Source of the DNA: CAYTWW01 sp043801855
Lineage (GTDB): Archaea > Nanobdellota > Nanobdellia > Woesearchaeales > GW2011-AR15
Length of the DNA stretch: 50,080 bases
Assembly (NCBI GenBank): GCA_043801855.1
Contig: JAZDLQ010000042.1
Span: 1-50,080, forward strand
Direction of reading: 5' to 3'
Below the pieces are notes generated by a model that was not told the DNA's origin, did not search any database, and saw only the letters and a list, made by a program, of their open reading frames with translations. The stretch's first letter is position 1, and each line of letters starts with the position of its first letter. Positions 43,081 through 50,080 of this stretch are shown here, piece by piece. The translations under genes and the position numbers were made by a program.

Positions 43081-44427
43081 ATGAGAAAACTCTTTGGAAC
43101 TGATGGTATAAGAGGAAAAGCAAACACTTATCCAATAACTGCTGAAATGGCACTAATGGTTGGAAAAGCTGCAGCAATAGTTCTACGCAACAAAATCAAA
43201 AAGCCAAAATTTCTGATAGGCAAAGATCCTAGGTTATCCGGCTATATGCTTGAATATGCGCTAACTTCAGGAATATGCTCAACTGGTGCTGATGTTCTAT
43301 TAGTTGGGCCTATGCCAACACCAGCGATTGCCCATATCACAAGAAGCTTTGGCGCTGACGCTGGAATAATGATTTCCGCATCACATAACCCTGCAACAGA
43401 TAATGGGATAAAATTATTCGATGCAACTGGGTTCAAATTGCCTGATGCTGTTGAAGAAGAGATTGAAAAACTCATATTTAAAGAAGATTTATCAGAATAT
43501 AATGTCCCAACTGAGCAGATTGGGCGAGCGTATAGGATTGATGATGCAAAGGGGCGCTATATTGAATTTGCAAAGGCCTCAATAAATAATAATTCATTAA
43601 AAGGAATAAAAATAGCTCTTGACTGCGCAAACGGCGCCTCATATAAGGTTTCTCCGATGATCTTTTCTGAGCTTGGCGCAGACCTTGTTGTGATAAATGC
43701 AGAGCCGGATGGTCTTAATATAAATAAAAATTCAGGAGCACTTCACCCTGAAATTGTAAAGGTGGTAGTTCTTGAAAATAAGGCAGATATAGGTATTTCT
43801 CTGGATGGAGATGCGGATAGAGTAATAATTGTTGATGAAAAAGGAAACATACTCGATGGTGACCACTTACTATCTATTGCTGCAATTGAACTAAAAAAGA
43901 AAAATAAGCTTGCAAAAGATACTGTTGTTGTGACACACTACACAAACCTTGCTTTTGATGACTTAATGAAAAAGCATAAAATCAATGTTGTAAGAGTTGA
44001 CAATGGCGATCGCTATGTTTTGGAAGAAATGAGAAAAAAAGGATTTAATCTTGGCGGTGAGCAATCTGGTCACATTATTTTTTCAGATTATAATTCAACA
44101 GGAGATGGAACTATTTCAGCTCTTCAGATTGTGAACATATTAAAAGGATCAAAAAAGAAGATGTCGGAGCTAGCGTTGTTACTTGTGAAATATCCACAGA
44201 TAATTGTAAATGTAAATGTAAACGAAAAAAAAGATATTGAAAAAACATTGTTAATAAAAAAAGAGATTATTTCAGCAGAAAAAATATTGGGTAAATATGG
44301 TAGGCATCTGATAAGATACTCAGGCACTCAGAATTTGCTTAGAATTATGATTGAGGGAAAAGATAAAAAAATAATTACAGAACTTGCAAATAAAATTGCA
44401 GATGCAGCAAAAAGAGAATTGAGATGA
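43081..44427 (+). CDS. glmM: Phosphoglucosamine mutase
   Basis: Converts glucosamine-6-phosphate to glucosamine-1-phosphate. The 448-residue protein starts LFGTDGIRGKAN and has the phospho-serine loop ISASHNP with S101, the metal loop SLDGDADR, GGEQSGHI for sugar specificity and RYSGTQNLLRIM for phosphate binding. Archaeal PMM/PGM relatives are similar, but glmS and a glmU-like gene in the same run support glmM. The promoter carries two ACAAATTTGT palindromes. Confidence 0.9.
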   Translation: MRKLFGTDGIRGKANTYPITAEMALMVGKAAAIVLRNKIKKPKFLIGKDPRLSGYMLEYALTSGICSTGADVLLVGPMPTPAIAHITRSFGADAGIMISASHNPATDNGIKLFDATGFKLPDAVEEEIEKLIFKEDLSEYNVPTEQIGRAYRIDDAKGRYIEFAKASINNNSLKGIKIALDCANGASYKVSPMIFSELGADLVVINAEPDGLNINKNSGALHPEIVKVVVLENKADIGISLDGDADRVIIVDEKGNILDGDHLLSIAAIELKKKNKLAKDTVVVTHYTNLAFDDLMKKHKINVVRVDNGDRYVLEEMRKKGFNLGGEQSGHIIFSDYNSTGDGTISALQIVNILKGSKKKMSELALLLVKYPQIIVNVNVNEKKDIEKTLLIKKEIISAEKILGKYGRHLIRYSGTQNLLRIMIEGKDKKIITELANKIADAAKRELR

Positions 44428-45161
44428 ATAAGAAAACTGAATTTAAGAAAATATTAGTAATGCCATTAAAAATAATTACTACTCTTTCACTTATACTAAC
44501 ACATATAATTGGAATTATTGGTTTATCTATTTTTATCATTGAATCCATAAATAAAATTGGTTCTGAAATGCAAATAGAAATGCTTATAGGTTTAGCAATA
44601 ATAATTACATCTATTGTTCTAAGCATCATCTACAATAAGATTTATTTAAAGAAAAAAGAGATAAAAAAATATAGGGTTTTTGTCTTTGTATCAATAAATA
44701 TTATAATAAGTTGGATAATTAGTTTAGTATTAAGCAATAATACAATAAAACTGATATCATACTCAACATTTGAAGGAATCCTTAAAGTTGCTTGGAAGAT
44801 TATATCCACTTATATGGTCTTGTTTTTTATTCCAGTTGTAGTGTTAGTAGTATTATATTATTTTTCAAAAAAAACTAGAAATATTTTTTTATTTTATGTA
44901 CCTTTAGTAATCATTATTGCTTTACTGCCCTTAGGTAAAGTATACAATGAATTTATAACTGCTCATTTTATTTCTAAAGAAGTTTTAATAAATATTTCAG
45001 AATTTATATCTGGCTTGTTCATATTCTTTTCAGGTGCAGTAGTATATCTTCATTACAATTATTTGTTTTATAATCATGAACATGATAGATTAGTAAGCAT
45101 AAGGAAAAAAGAAGAATCGATAAAAATGAATAATACCAATTCAATAAAACCGGTGAAATGA
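44424..45161 (+). CDS. Unknown membrane protein between glmM and the glmU-like gene
   Basis: I do not recognise this 245-residue protein. It has about six membrane helices, short loops, and a basic, hydrophilic C-terminal tail of about 25 residues. Its ATG overlaps the glmM stop (ATGA), and the next gene starts four bases after its end, so it is embedded in the amino-sugar operon. A role linked to the glycan precursor is possible, but no motif shows it. Confidence 0.65.
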   Translation: MNKKTEFKKILVMPLKIITTLSLILTHIIGIIGLSIFIIESINKIGSEMQIEMLIGLAIIITSIVLSIIYNKIYLKKKEIKKYRVFVFVSINIIISWIISLVLSNNTIKLISYSTFEGILKVAWKIISTYMVLFFIPVVVLVVLYYFSKKTRNIFLFYVPLVIIIALLPLGKVYNEFITAHFISKEVLINISEFISGLFIFFSGAVVYLHYNYLFYNHEHDRLVSIRKKEESIKMNNTNSIKPVK

Positions 45162-45165
45162 AAAA

Positions 45166-46344
45166 ATGATCCAGGCAGTTCTTCTCGCAGCAGGCAAAAG
45201 CACAAGGACTTACCCTCTAACATTAACAAGGCCAAAGCCTCTTTTAACTGTTTGTAATAAAACTATTATTGAACACAATCTTGAGCAGCTAAACGGAATT
45301 GCTGATGAAGTAATTATTGTTGTGAATTATCTAAAAGAGCAGATAATTGAAAAAATAGGAAACAAATACAAGTCAATAAAAATAAAATATGTGACTCAGG
45401 ATGAGCCTCTTGGAACAGGTCATGCCTTGATGGCTGCAAAAGAGCACCTTAAAGGTAAATTCATCGTAATGAATGGAGATGATTTCTTTTCTAAAAGTGA
45501 TATAAAAAAATGCCTCTTGTATGAATATTGTGTTCTTTGTAAAGAATTAGATAATACTTCTGGGTTTGGCGTAATTGAAGAAGAAAAAGGCATTTTTAAA
45601 AAAATCTATGAAAAAACAGAATTGAGCGATTCAAGGCTTGTGAATACAGGGCTTTATGTTTTTGATAAAAACATATTTGAAAACAATCTTGTAAAGTCAG
45701 TAAGGGGAGAATATGAAATTATTGATTATCTAAATATCCTAACCTCACAAAATAAAAAAGTATATTGTGAAAAGGTTAAAGACTACTGGATCCCTATAGT
45801 TTATCCTTGGAATCTTCTTGATGCAAATTCCTTCTTTCTAAAGAAAATGAAAAAAAAAAGTGCAAAAGGATATACCTCGATAAACGGAAATATCGTAATT
45901 GAAAAAGGGACAAAAATATTACCAGGAGTAATCACTGAAGGCAATATAATGATTGGAGAAAACTGCAAAATCGGCCCAAACTGCTACCTGCGGGATGGAA
46001 CAACAATTGGAAATAACTGCCATATTGGCCAGGCTGTTGAAATAAAGAACAGTATCATTGGAAATAATTCAAAAGTGCCTCATCTTTCGTATGTTGGGGA
46101 TTCTGTAATTGGAGAAAACGTTAACCTTGGCGCAGGAACAATAACAGCAAATCTTAGGCACGATAATTCAAATGTCAAGTCTGTTATAAAAGGTGCATTG
46201 ATTGATTCCAAGAGAAGAAAATTAGGAACAATTATAGGTGATAATGTCCACACAGGAATCCATACCTCAATTTATCCAGGAAGAAAAATCTGGCCAAATA
46301 TGTCAACAAAACCGGGTGAAATTGTTAACAAAGATATTCAATAA
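45166..46344 (+). CDS. glmU: Archaeal GlmU-like bifunctional nucleotidyl/acetyltransferase
   Basis: The 392-residue protein has an N-terminal nucleotidyltransferase (VLLAAGKSTRTYPLT, RPKPLL, GTGHALMAA, MNGDDFF) and, from about residue 245, a left-handed beta-helix of hexapeptide repeats (IGENCKIGPN, VIGENVNLGAGTITANLRHDN). This is the archaeal glucosamine-1-phosphate acetyltransferase and UTP uridylyltransferase arrangement that makes UDP-GlcNAc. An in-frame A10 tract lies at 45850-45859. Confidence 0.87.
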   Translation: MIQAVLLAAGKSTRTYPLTLTRPKPLLTVCNKTIIEHNLEQLNGIADEVIIVVNYLKEQIIEKIGNKYKSIKIKYVTQDEPLGTGHALMAAKEHLKGKFIVMNGDDFFSKSDIKKCLLYEYCVLCKELDNTSGFGVIEEEKGIFKKIYEKTELSDSRLVNTGLYVFDKNIFENNLVKSVRGEYEIIDYLNILTSQNKKVYCEKVKDYWIPIVYPWNLLDANSFFLKKMKKKSAKGYTSINGNIVIEKGTKILPGVITEGNIMIGENCKIGPNCYLRDGTTIGNNCHIGQAVEIKNSIIGNNSKVPHLSYVGDSVIGENVNLGAGTITANLRHDNSNVKSVIKGALIDSKRRKLGTIIGDNVHTGIHTSIYPGRKIWPNMSTKPGEIVNKDIQ

Positions 46345-46360
46345 ATAATACTTGTTCAAA

Positions 46361-47209
46361 ATGAAATTCAAAGAAGAAATCTATATCATTCTTGCAAATG
46401 TGATTTTTGCATTCATGGGAGTTTTCACACGACTTATTAATAATGACCTTTTACCAATAACACAGGTTGCATACAGGCTTACAATCGCTGCTGTTATCTT
46501 TTTTTTTTTCTATTCGTTAAAAGGGACATCTTTTTTAAAAATTACAAAAAAAGAATTGCCTCTTCTATTCATTGCGGGATTTTTAGGTTACGGCTTAATG
46601 GTTGTTTTTGCAGTATATTCACTAATCACAACAACATATGGGAACGCATTGACTTTTCTGCAGCTGTCAAGTGTTTTTGTCATAATTCTTGGGGCAGTTT
46701 TTTTAAGAGAAAAAATAAGCAGAAATGCAATTTTTGCATGCATTCTTTCGTTTGCCGGAATAATTGTTGCATTCAGGCCAGATCTTGGTAACATTAATTA
46801 TGGAATATTTTTTGCAATCATTTCAGCATTATTTTATTCGTTTTATTTTATAATTATAAGAAAATTAAAAGAAATTGATATAAAAACACGGCTTTTTTAC
46901 ACAACACTTTTTGCAGGAGTATTTCTCTTGCCAGTAGCGCTTGTGTTTGAAAAAAAACTTTCTTTTTCATTTGGCCTTGATACTTTAATTTACTTAATCA
47001 TAATGGCTTTGATGAATATTGCTGGCTATTATCTAATGAATCTTGGGATTAAAAAAGTTGAAGCTAATATTGCAGGAATATTAACTGTTGTTCAGACTCT
47101 TGGCGGAATAATTATTGGCGTTCTTTTATACAACGAGCCAATGGCTGCCTTTGAAATTGTTGGTTCAGGATTGATTATCTTATCGATAATAATACTAAAT
47201 TTGAGGTGA
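46361..47209 (+). CDS. EamA/DMT-family transporter
   Basis: The 282-residue protein has ten membrane helices in two repeated EamA halves (first IILANVIFAFMGVFTRL, second FFAIISALFYSFYFIIIRKL). It may export or import a small metabolite or a nucleotide sugar. ATG 46361 is preferred to the TTG at 46352. An in-frame T11 tract lies at 46499-46509. The end supplies the Shine-Dalgarno site for glmS. Confidence 0.85.
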   Translation: MKFKEEIYIILANVIFAFMGVFTRLINNDLLPITQVAYRLTIAAVIFFFFYSLKGTSFLKITKKELPLLFIAGFLGYGLMVVFAVYSLITTTYGNALTFLQLSSVFVIILGAVFLREKISRNAIFACILSFAGIIVAFRPDLGNINYGIFFAIISALFYSFYFIIIRKLKEIDIKTRLFYTTLFAGVFLLPVALVFEKKLSFSFGLDTLIYLIIMALMNIAGYYLMNLGIKKVEANIAGILTVVQTLGGIIIGVLLYNEPMAAFEIVGSGLIILSIIILNLR

Positions 47210-47215
47210 ATACTG

Positions 47216-48955
47216 ATGTGCGGAATAATTGGAATAGTAGGCAATGTTGATGGTCTTGGCGAAGAATTATTAAAAAAGATTAAGCGTTTAGAATATAGGG
47301 GTTATGATTCGGTTGGCATGGCTTCTTTGGATAACAAAATTACAATAAAGAAAGATATTGGTGATGTTGAAAAAGTAAACAAAAAAGTAAATTTTGAAAG
47401 TTTGCGCGGAAAAACTGGAATGGCACACACACGTTGGGCCACATGTGGGGGAGTCACTAAGATTAATGCACACCCACATGATTCCTGCGACTCTAAAATT
47501 GCAATAATTCATAATGGCATTATCGAAAACTACGATGAATTAAAAAAAATATTAATGGAAAAAGGACATATTTTCAAAAGCCAATGTGACTCTGAAATTA
47601 TCGCGCACTTCTTTGAGGAAAAGCTTAAAAAAAAAGATATGAAAAATGCGTGTATTGATTTCATTAAGGAAATTAAAGGAGAATTTGCAGCACTTATAAT
47701 TCTTGATACAGTTGAAAAAATATACGCGCTTCGAAGGGATTCTCCACTTGTCCTTGGGCTTTTAGATGGCAAAAACATTCTTGCATCAGACATATATGCA
47801 TTTTCTAATGAGACAAATAAGGCAATATTTTTTGAGAATGATGAGTTTGCAGTAATTACTGCTGATGGCTATAAGTTTTATGACAAAAAAGGAAATATTG
47901 TCAAGAAAAAAATTCAGGAGTTTAAGTGGGAACAAGAAGAATCAGATATTTCAAAACATAAGCATTATATGATTAAGGAAATAAAAGAAGAGCCAGCAGT
48001 TGTGCGAAGACTTTTGACTTCTATTGAAACTGACCAGAAAGATAACTTTGCAAAATTCATAAGAGAGATAAAGAAATCAAAGAAAGTAATATTTACTGCA
48101 TGTGGAACATCATACCATGCATCACTTCTTGGCGTATATTATCTCCATAAATGCGGAATTGAGGCTCAGGCATTAATTGGTTCAGAATTTAAGCATTTTG
48201 CAAATGTTGACAAAAATACTTTAGTTGTCGCAATATCACAATCAGGAGAAACAATGGACTTGATTGAAGCACTTAAATATGCAAGGGCAAAGCAGGCTAA
48301 AATTGCTTCAATTGTGAATGTTCCTTATTCAACAATACAAAGAGAGTCAGTTGTTTCATTAAACATACTTGCAGGCCAGGAAGTATGTGTTGCTGCAACA
48401 AAATCATTTGTGAATCAGGTAACGCTGATGCTAAGAATAGCAAAAGAATTTGGGTTTAAAATAAATCTTGATAACCTTCCTGAAAAAATAGAGAAAGTCT
48501 TGCTAGAAGAAAAAAAAATAAAGAAAATAGCAGATGAGATATATAAAGTAAATGACTTATATGTTCTTGGAAGAGGCTTAAGCTACCCTGTTGCAAGAGA
48601 AGTCGCACTAAAAATTAAGGAAATATCTTACATTCATGCAGAGGGCATGATGGGCGGGGAATTAAAACATGGAACTATTGCTTTGATTGAAAAAGGAACC
48701 CCAGTAATAAGCCTTATCAGCAACAAGGATTATGACATGCTTTCAAACACAAAAGAAGTTGAAGCAAGAGGAGCAAAAATAATTAAGATTACAAACGAGC
48801 TTCCGGGAGATATTAAGCTTGACACATCAAATGACGGCAAATTCGGAATACTTGCAACAATTGTAGGCCAGATACTGACATATTACATCGCCCTTGCAAG
48901 AAATCTTCCTATTGATAAGCCAAGAAACCTTGCAAAATCAGTGACAGTTAAGTGA
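47216..48955 (+). CDS. glmS: Glutamine-fructose-6-phosphate aminotransferase
   Basis: Makes glucosamine-6-phosphate from fructose-6-phosphate and glutamine. The 579-residue protein has the class II amidotransferase domain with Cys2 (MCGIIGIVG), RLEYRGYDSVG and HTRWATCG, then two SIS domains (FTACGTSYHASL, AISQSGETMDLIEAL) and ends KPRNLAKSVTV, the C-terminal loop that closes on the sugar. GAGGTGA at 47203-47209 sets the start. With glmM and the glmU-like gene it completes the UDP-GlcNAc route in one operon. Confidence 0.95.
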   Translation: MCGIIGIVGNVDGLGEELLKKIKRLEYRGYDSVGMASLDNKITIKKDIGDVEKVNKKVNFESLRGKTGMAHTRWATCGGVTKINAHPHDSCDSKIAIIHNGIIENYDELKKILMEKGHIFKSQCDSEIIAHFFEEKLKKKDMKNACIDFIKEIKGEFAALIILDTVEKIYALRRDSPLVLGLLDGKNILASDIYAFSNETNKAIFFENDEFAVITADGYKFYDKKGNIVKKKIQEFKWEQEESDISKHKHYMIKEIKEEPAVVRRLLTSIETDQKDNFAKFIREIKKSKKVIFTACGTSYHASLLGVYYLHKCGIEAQALIGSEFKHFANVDKNTLVVAISQSGETMDLIEALKYARAKQAKIASIVNVPYSTIQRESVVSLNILAGQEVCVAATKSFVNQVTLMLRIAKEFGFKINLDNLPEKIEKVLLEEKKIKKIADEIYKVNDLYVLGRGLSYPVAREVALKIKEISYIHAEGMMGGELKHGTIALIEKGTPVISLISNKDYDMLSNTKEVEARGAKIIKITNELPGDIKLDTSNDGKFGILATIVGQILTYYIALARNLPIDKPRNLAKSVTVK

Positions 48956-48967
48956 TTTTTGCGTATT

Positions 48968-49702
48968 TCAATTATATTTTTCTTTGTATGTTTTTTCAGG
49001 AACTTCTTTTGTTGTTGCTTTAATCCATGAAAACAGTGTTTTTAAAAAACCGTTTTTTTCAAATCTTCTTGCAGAATAGCTTATTGTTATAAAAGGGCTA
49101 AATCGTACTTTAAGTGGTTTAAATTTTCTAAGGTTTTTAGATAGCCATATATCCTCAGAGACAACTAATGGAAAACATCCGGCTCTTTCAAAAACCTCTC
49201 TTTTTATAGACATATTGTTTCCCGCAACATAATATTTTCCTATATAATTCCCTATAAATAGTGCGCTAAAAACAATTACATTGTAAATATTATACAAAAT
49301 AAACTTTAACGGATTTCTCGTTGAAAAAACATTTACTCCGCTTAATGCAGCAAGAGAGTTATCATATGTAAATGTATTATTAATTTGCAACAAATAGTTG
49401 CTGCTCACAATTCCATCGGCATCGATAAAGCACAAAATTTTTCCTTTTGCTTTTATTGCGCCATAGTTTCTTGCTGATGATATTCCCTGTTTTTTGCATA
49501 AGAAAACATTTTTAGTGTATTTTTTTGCAATTTGTGGCGTAGAATCCTTGCTGTTATTATCAACAACAATTATTTCAAAATCCTTGAACTGCTGGTTTTT
49601 TAGGCTGTTTAAGCATTCAGCAATGTATTTTTCTTCATTGTAGGCGGGAATTATTACACTAATTAAAGGTAATTTTTTTTCATAAAATCTAAGCAAAATC
49701 AT
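48968..49702 (-). CDS. GT2 glycosyltransferase with C-terminal membrane region
   Basis: The 244-residue enzyme shows ISVIIPAYNEEKYIAE, VVDNNSKDST, FIDADGIVSSNY with the DXD motif and VSEDIWLSKNLRKF, the acidic catalytic region. A hydrophobic segment near residues 133-155 may lie at the membrane. It resembles the GT2 at 29017-29927. The donor and acceptor are unknown. It is convergent with glmS. Confidence 0.85.
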   Translation of the reverse strand: MILLRFYEKKLPLISVIIPAYNEEKYIAECLNSLKNQQFKDFEIIVVDNNSKDSTPQIAKKYTKNVFLCKKQGISSARNYGAIKAKGKILCFIDADGIVSSNYLLQINNTFTYDNSLAALSGVNVFSTRNPLKFILYNIYNVIVFSALFIGNYIGKYYVAGNNMSIKREVFERAGCFPLVVSEDIWLSKNLRKFKPLKVRFSPFITISYSARRFEKNGFLKTLFSWIKATTKEVPEKTYKEKYN

Positions 49703-49844
49703 TTCTATTTAAAATTTGTTAATGCTTGGCACCAGAATGTGTTGATTTTCTAAAATAGTTCTCGTCGATATTTTTTTTGTATCTTCTTTGAATACATTTT
49801 TATCATGATTTTATAATTTAGTGACTTCAAAACCGAAAAATTTA

Positions 49845-49868
49845 TAAACTATATACATATATAGTTTA
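49845..49868. promoter_or_regulatory. Perfect 11-base inverted repeat in the AbrB-like gene promoter
   Basis: The arms TAAACTATATA (49845-49855) and TATATAGTTTA (49858-49868) flank two bases. They cover the likely TATA region, and a further half-site TATATAG lies at 49873-49879. With a Shine-Dalgarno GGTGAG at 49895-49900 before ATG 49904, the repeat is well placed as an operator, probably for the small regulator itself. Confidence 0.6.
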
Positions 49869-49903
49869 CAGTATATAGATTTTAAACAATAAAAGGTGAG
49901 AAT

Positions 49904-50065
49904 ATGGGATATAAAACAAAAATACAGTTAATTCAAAGGAAAGATTCAAAGCAGTGGTTATTTAATATACCTGCTGCGATTGGCGAAGCGCTCGAACTTC
50001 AGAAAGGAGAGACACTTGATTTAACAATCAAAGACAAGAATTGTTTGGTTATTAAGAGGTTATAA
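49904..50065 (+). CDS. AbrB/SpoVT-like small DNA-binding protein
   Basis: A 53-residue frame with a clear Shine-Dalgarno site encodes MGYKTKIQLIQRKDSKQW, then FNIPAAIGEALELQKGETL and a final DKNCLVIKRL. This matches the swapped-hairpin AbrB/MazE fold: basic first strand, IPxxIxxxLxLxKG turn and short last strand. These are antitoxins or transcription regulators. A second ATG at 50067 follows by one base, as in antitoxin-toxin pairs. Confidence 0.82.
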   Translation: MGYKTKIQLIQRKDSKQWLFNIPAAIGEALELQKGETLDLTIKDKNCLVIKRL

Positions 50066-50066
50066 A

Positions 50067-50080
50067 ATGTTTTTTAAACG
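50067..50080 (+). CDS. Start of a downstream gene cut by the window edge
   Basis: ATG 50067 is one base after the AbrB-like stop, with AGAGGT 7-12 bases upstream as a possible Shine-Dalgarno site. Only Met-Phe-Phe-Lys is readable. It could be the partner of the AbrB-like protein, but the sequence does not show it. Confidence 0.4.

Noticed and set aside
36243..46509. A/T tracts of 10-11 at 36243, 37584, 45850 and 46499 as further frameshifts
   Set aside because: All four are in frame within intact proteins; they serve only as comparison for the disrupted tracts.
1..50080. CRISPR array, tRNA or rRNA gene, IS element
   Set aside because: I saw no regularly spaced repeats, no tRNA-like or rRNA-like stretch and no transposase motif. 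A covariance-model and HMM search would be needed for certainty.

Overview
The window looks like part of the genome of a very AT-rich archaeon (about 30% GC by eye), most likely a DPANN-type lineage such as Woesearchaeota or Pacearchaeota. Many genes have a TATA-like element 24-30 bases before the start codon and no leader. Others have a GGTGA-type Shine-Dalgarno site matching the 3' end of archaeal 16S rRNA. Start/stop overlaps of the ATGA type are frequent. Several families are typically archaeal: the bifunctional GlmU-type nucleotidyltransferase with a left-handed beta-helix tail, S-layer-type domains, and small zinc-ribbon proteins. The lineage is inferred; no rRNA or ribosomal protein gene is present to confirm it.

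Nearly the whole window is a surface-glycan locus. Positions 1-5815 hold an MBL-fold hydrolase, a Cys-rich membrane protein, a large secreted multidomain protein and a lipid-linked-glycan flippase. Positions 6770-10471 form a tight five-gene operon for a nonulosonic (sialic-acid-like) sugar: a NeuB synthase fused to an N-terminal ribbon-helix-helix-like segment, a SIS isomerase, a CMP-sugar synthetase, a divergent NeuB paralogue and an atypical SDR. Positions 10494-13813 (minus strand) carry two radical-SAM enzymes and a methyltransferase, part of it with clearly higher GC. Positions 13987-17466 (minus) and 17515-23614 (plus) diverge from one palindromic TATA element. The plus operon encodes a PseB/CapE-like dehydratase, an RmlD-like reductase, a GT2, a full-length NeuB, a Gfo/Idh oxidoreductase, an SDR and an SpsF-like cytidylyltransferase. 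Positions 23605-27699 (minus) hold a second GT-B/methyltransferase module and an asparagine synthase.

Positions 27798-28708 are an HTH-MNT/HEPN toxin-antitoxin-like pair. Then come a GT2 and a GT-C transferase (both frameshifted), a B12-type radical-SAM protein, the GDP-fucose genes gmd and fcl, a polyprenyl-phosphate sugar transferase, a methyltransferase-GT2 fusion, another GT-C enzyme and a class IV aminotransferase. Positions 39787-42820 (minus) encode an FmdB-like zinc ribbon, a membrane protein resembling a site-2 protease without its catalytic motif, an HTH regulator with an S-layer-type domain and an EF-hand, and a GNAT acetyltransferase. Positions 43081-48955 carry the complete UDP-GlcNAc set (glmM, a glmU-like gene, glmS) with two membrane proteins. 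The window ends with a GT2 and a small AbrB-like regulator.

How it fits together: glmS, glmM and the glmU-like gene make UDP-GlcNAc; the dehydratase and reductase modules turn it into deoxy-amino sugars; two NeuB/cytidylyltransferase sets make CMP-activated nonulosonates; gmd and fcl make GDP-fucose; GT2, GT-B and GT-C enzymes and the flippase would assemble the glycan and move it to the surface. The most notable signals are the RHH-NeuB fusion with two matching palindromes in its own promoter; four copies of a 10-base palindrome between the S-layer-type regulator operon and glmM; the degenerate protease and HTH regulator that appear to share an S-layer-type fold; and at least three surface-glycan genes knocked out of frame by exactly one base in A/T tracts of 10-11.
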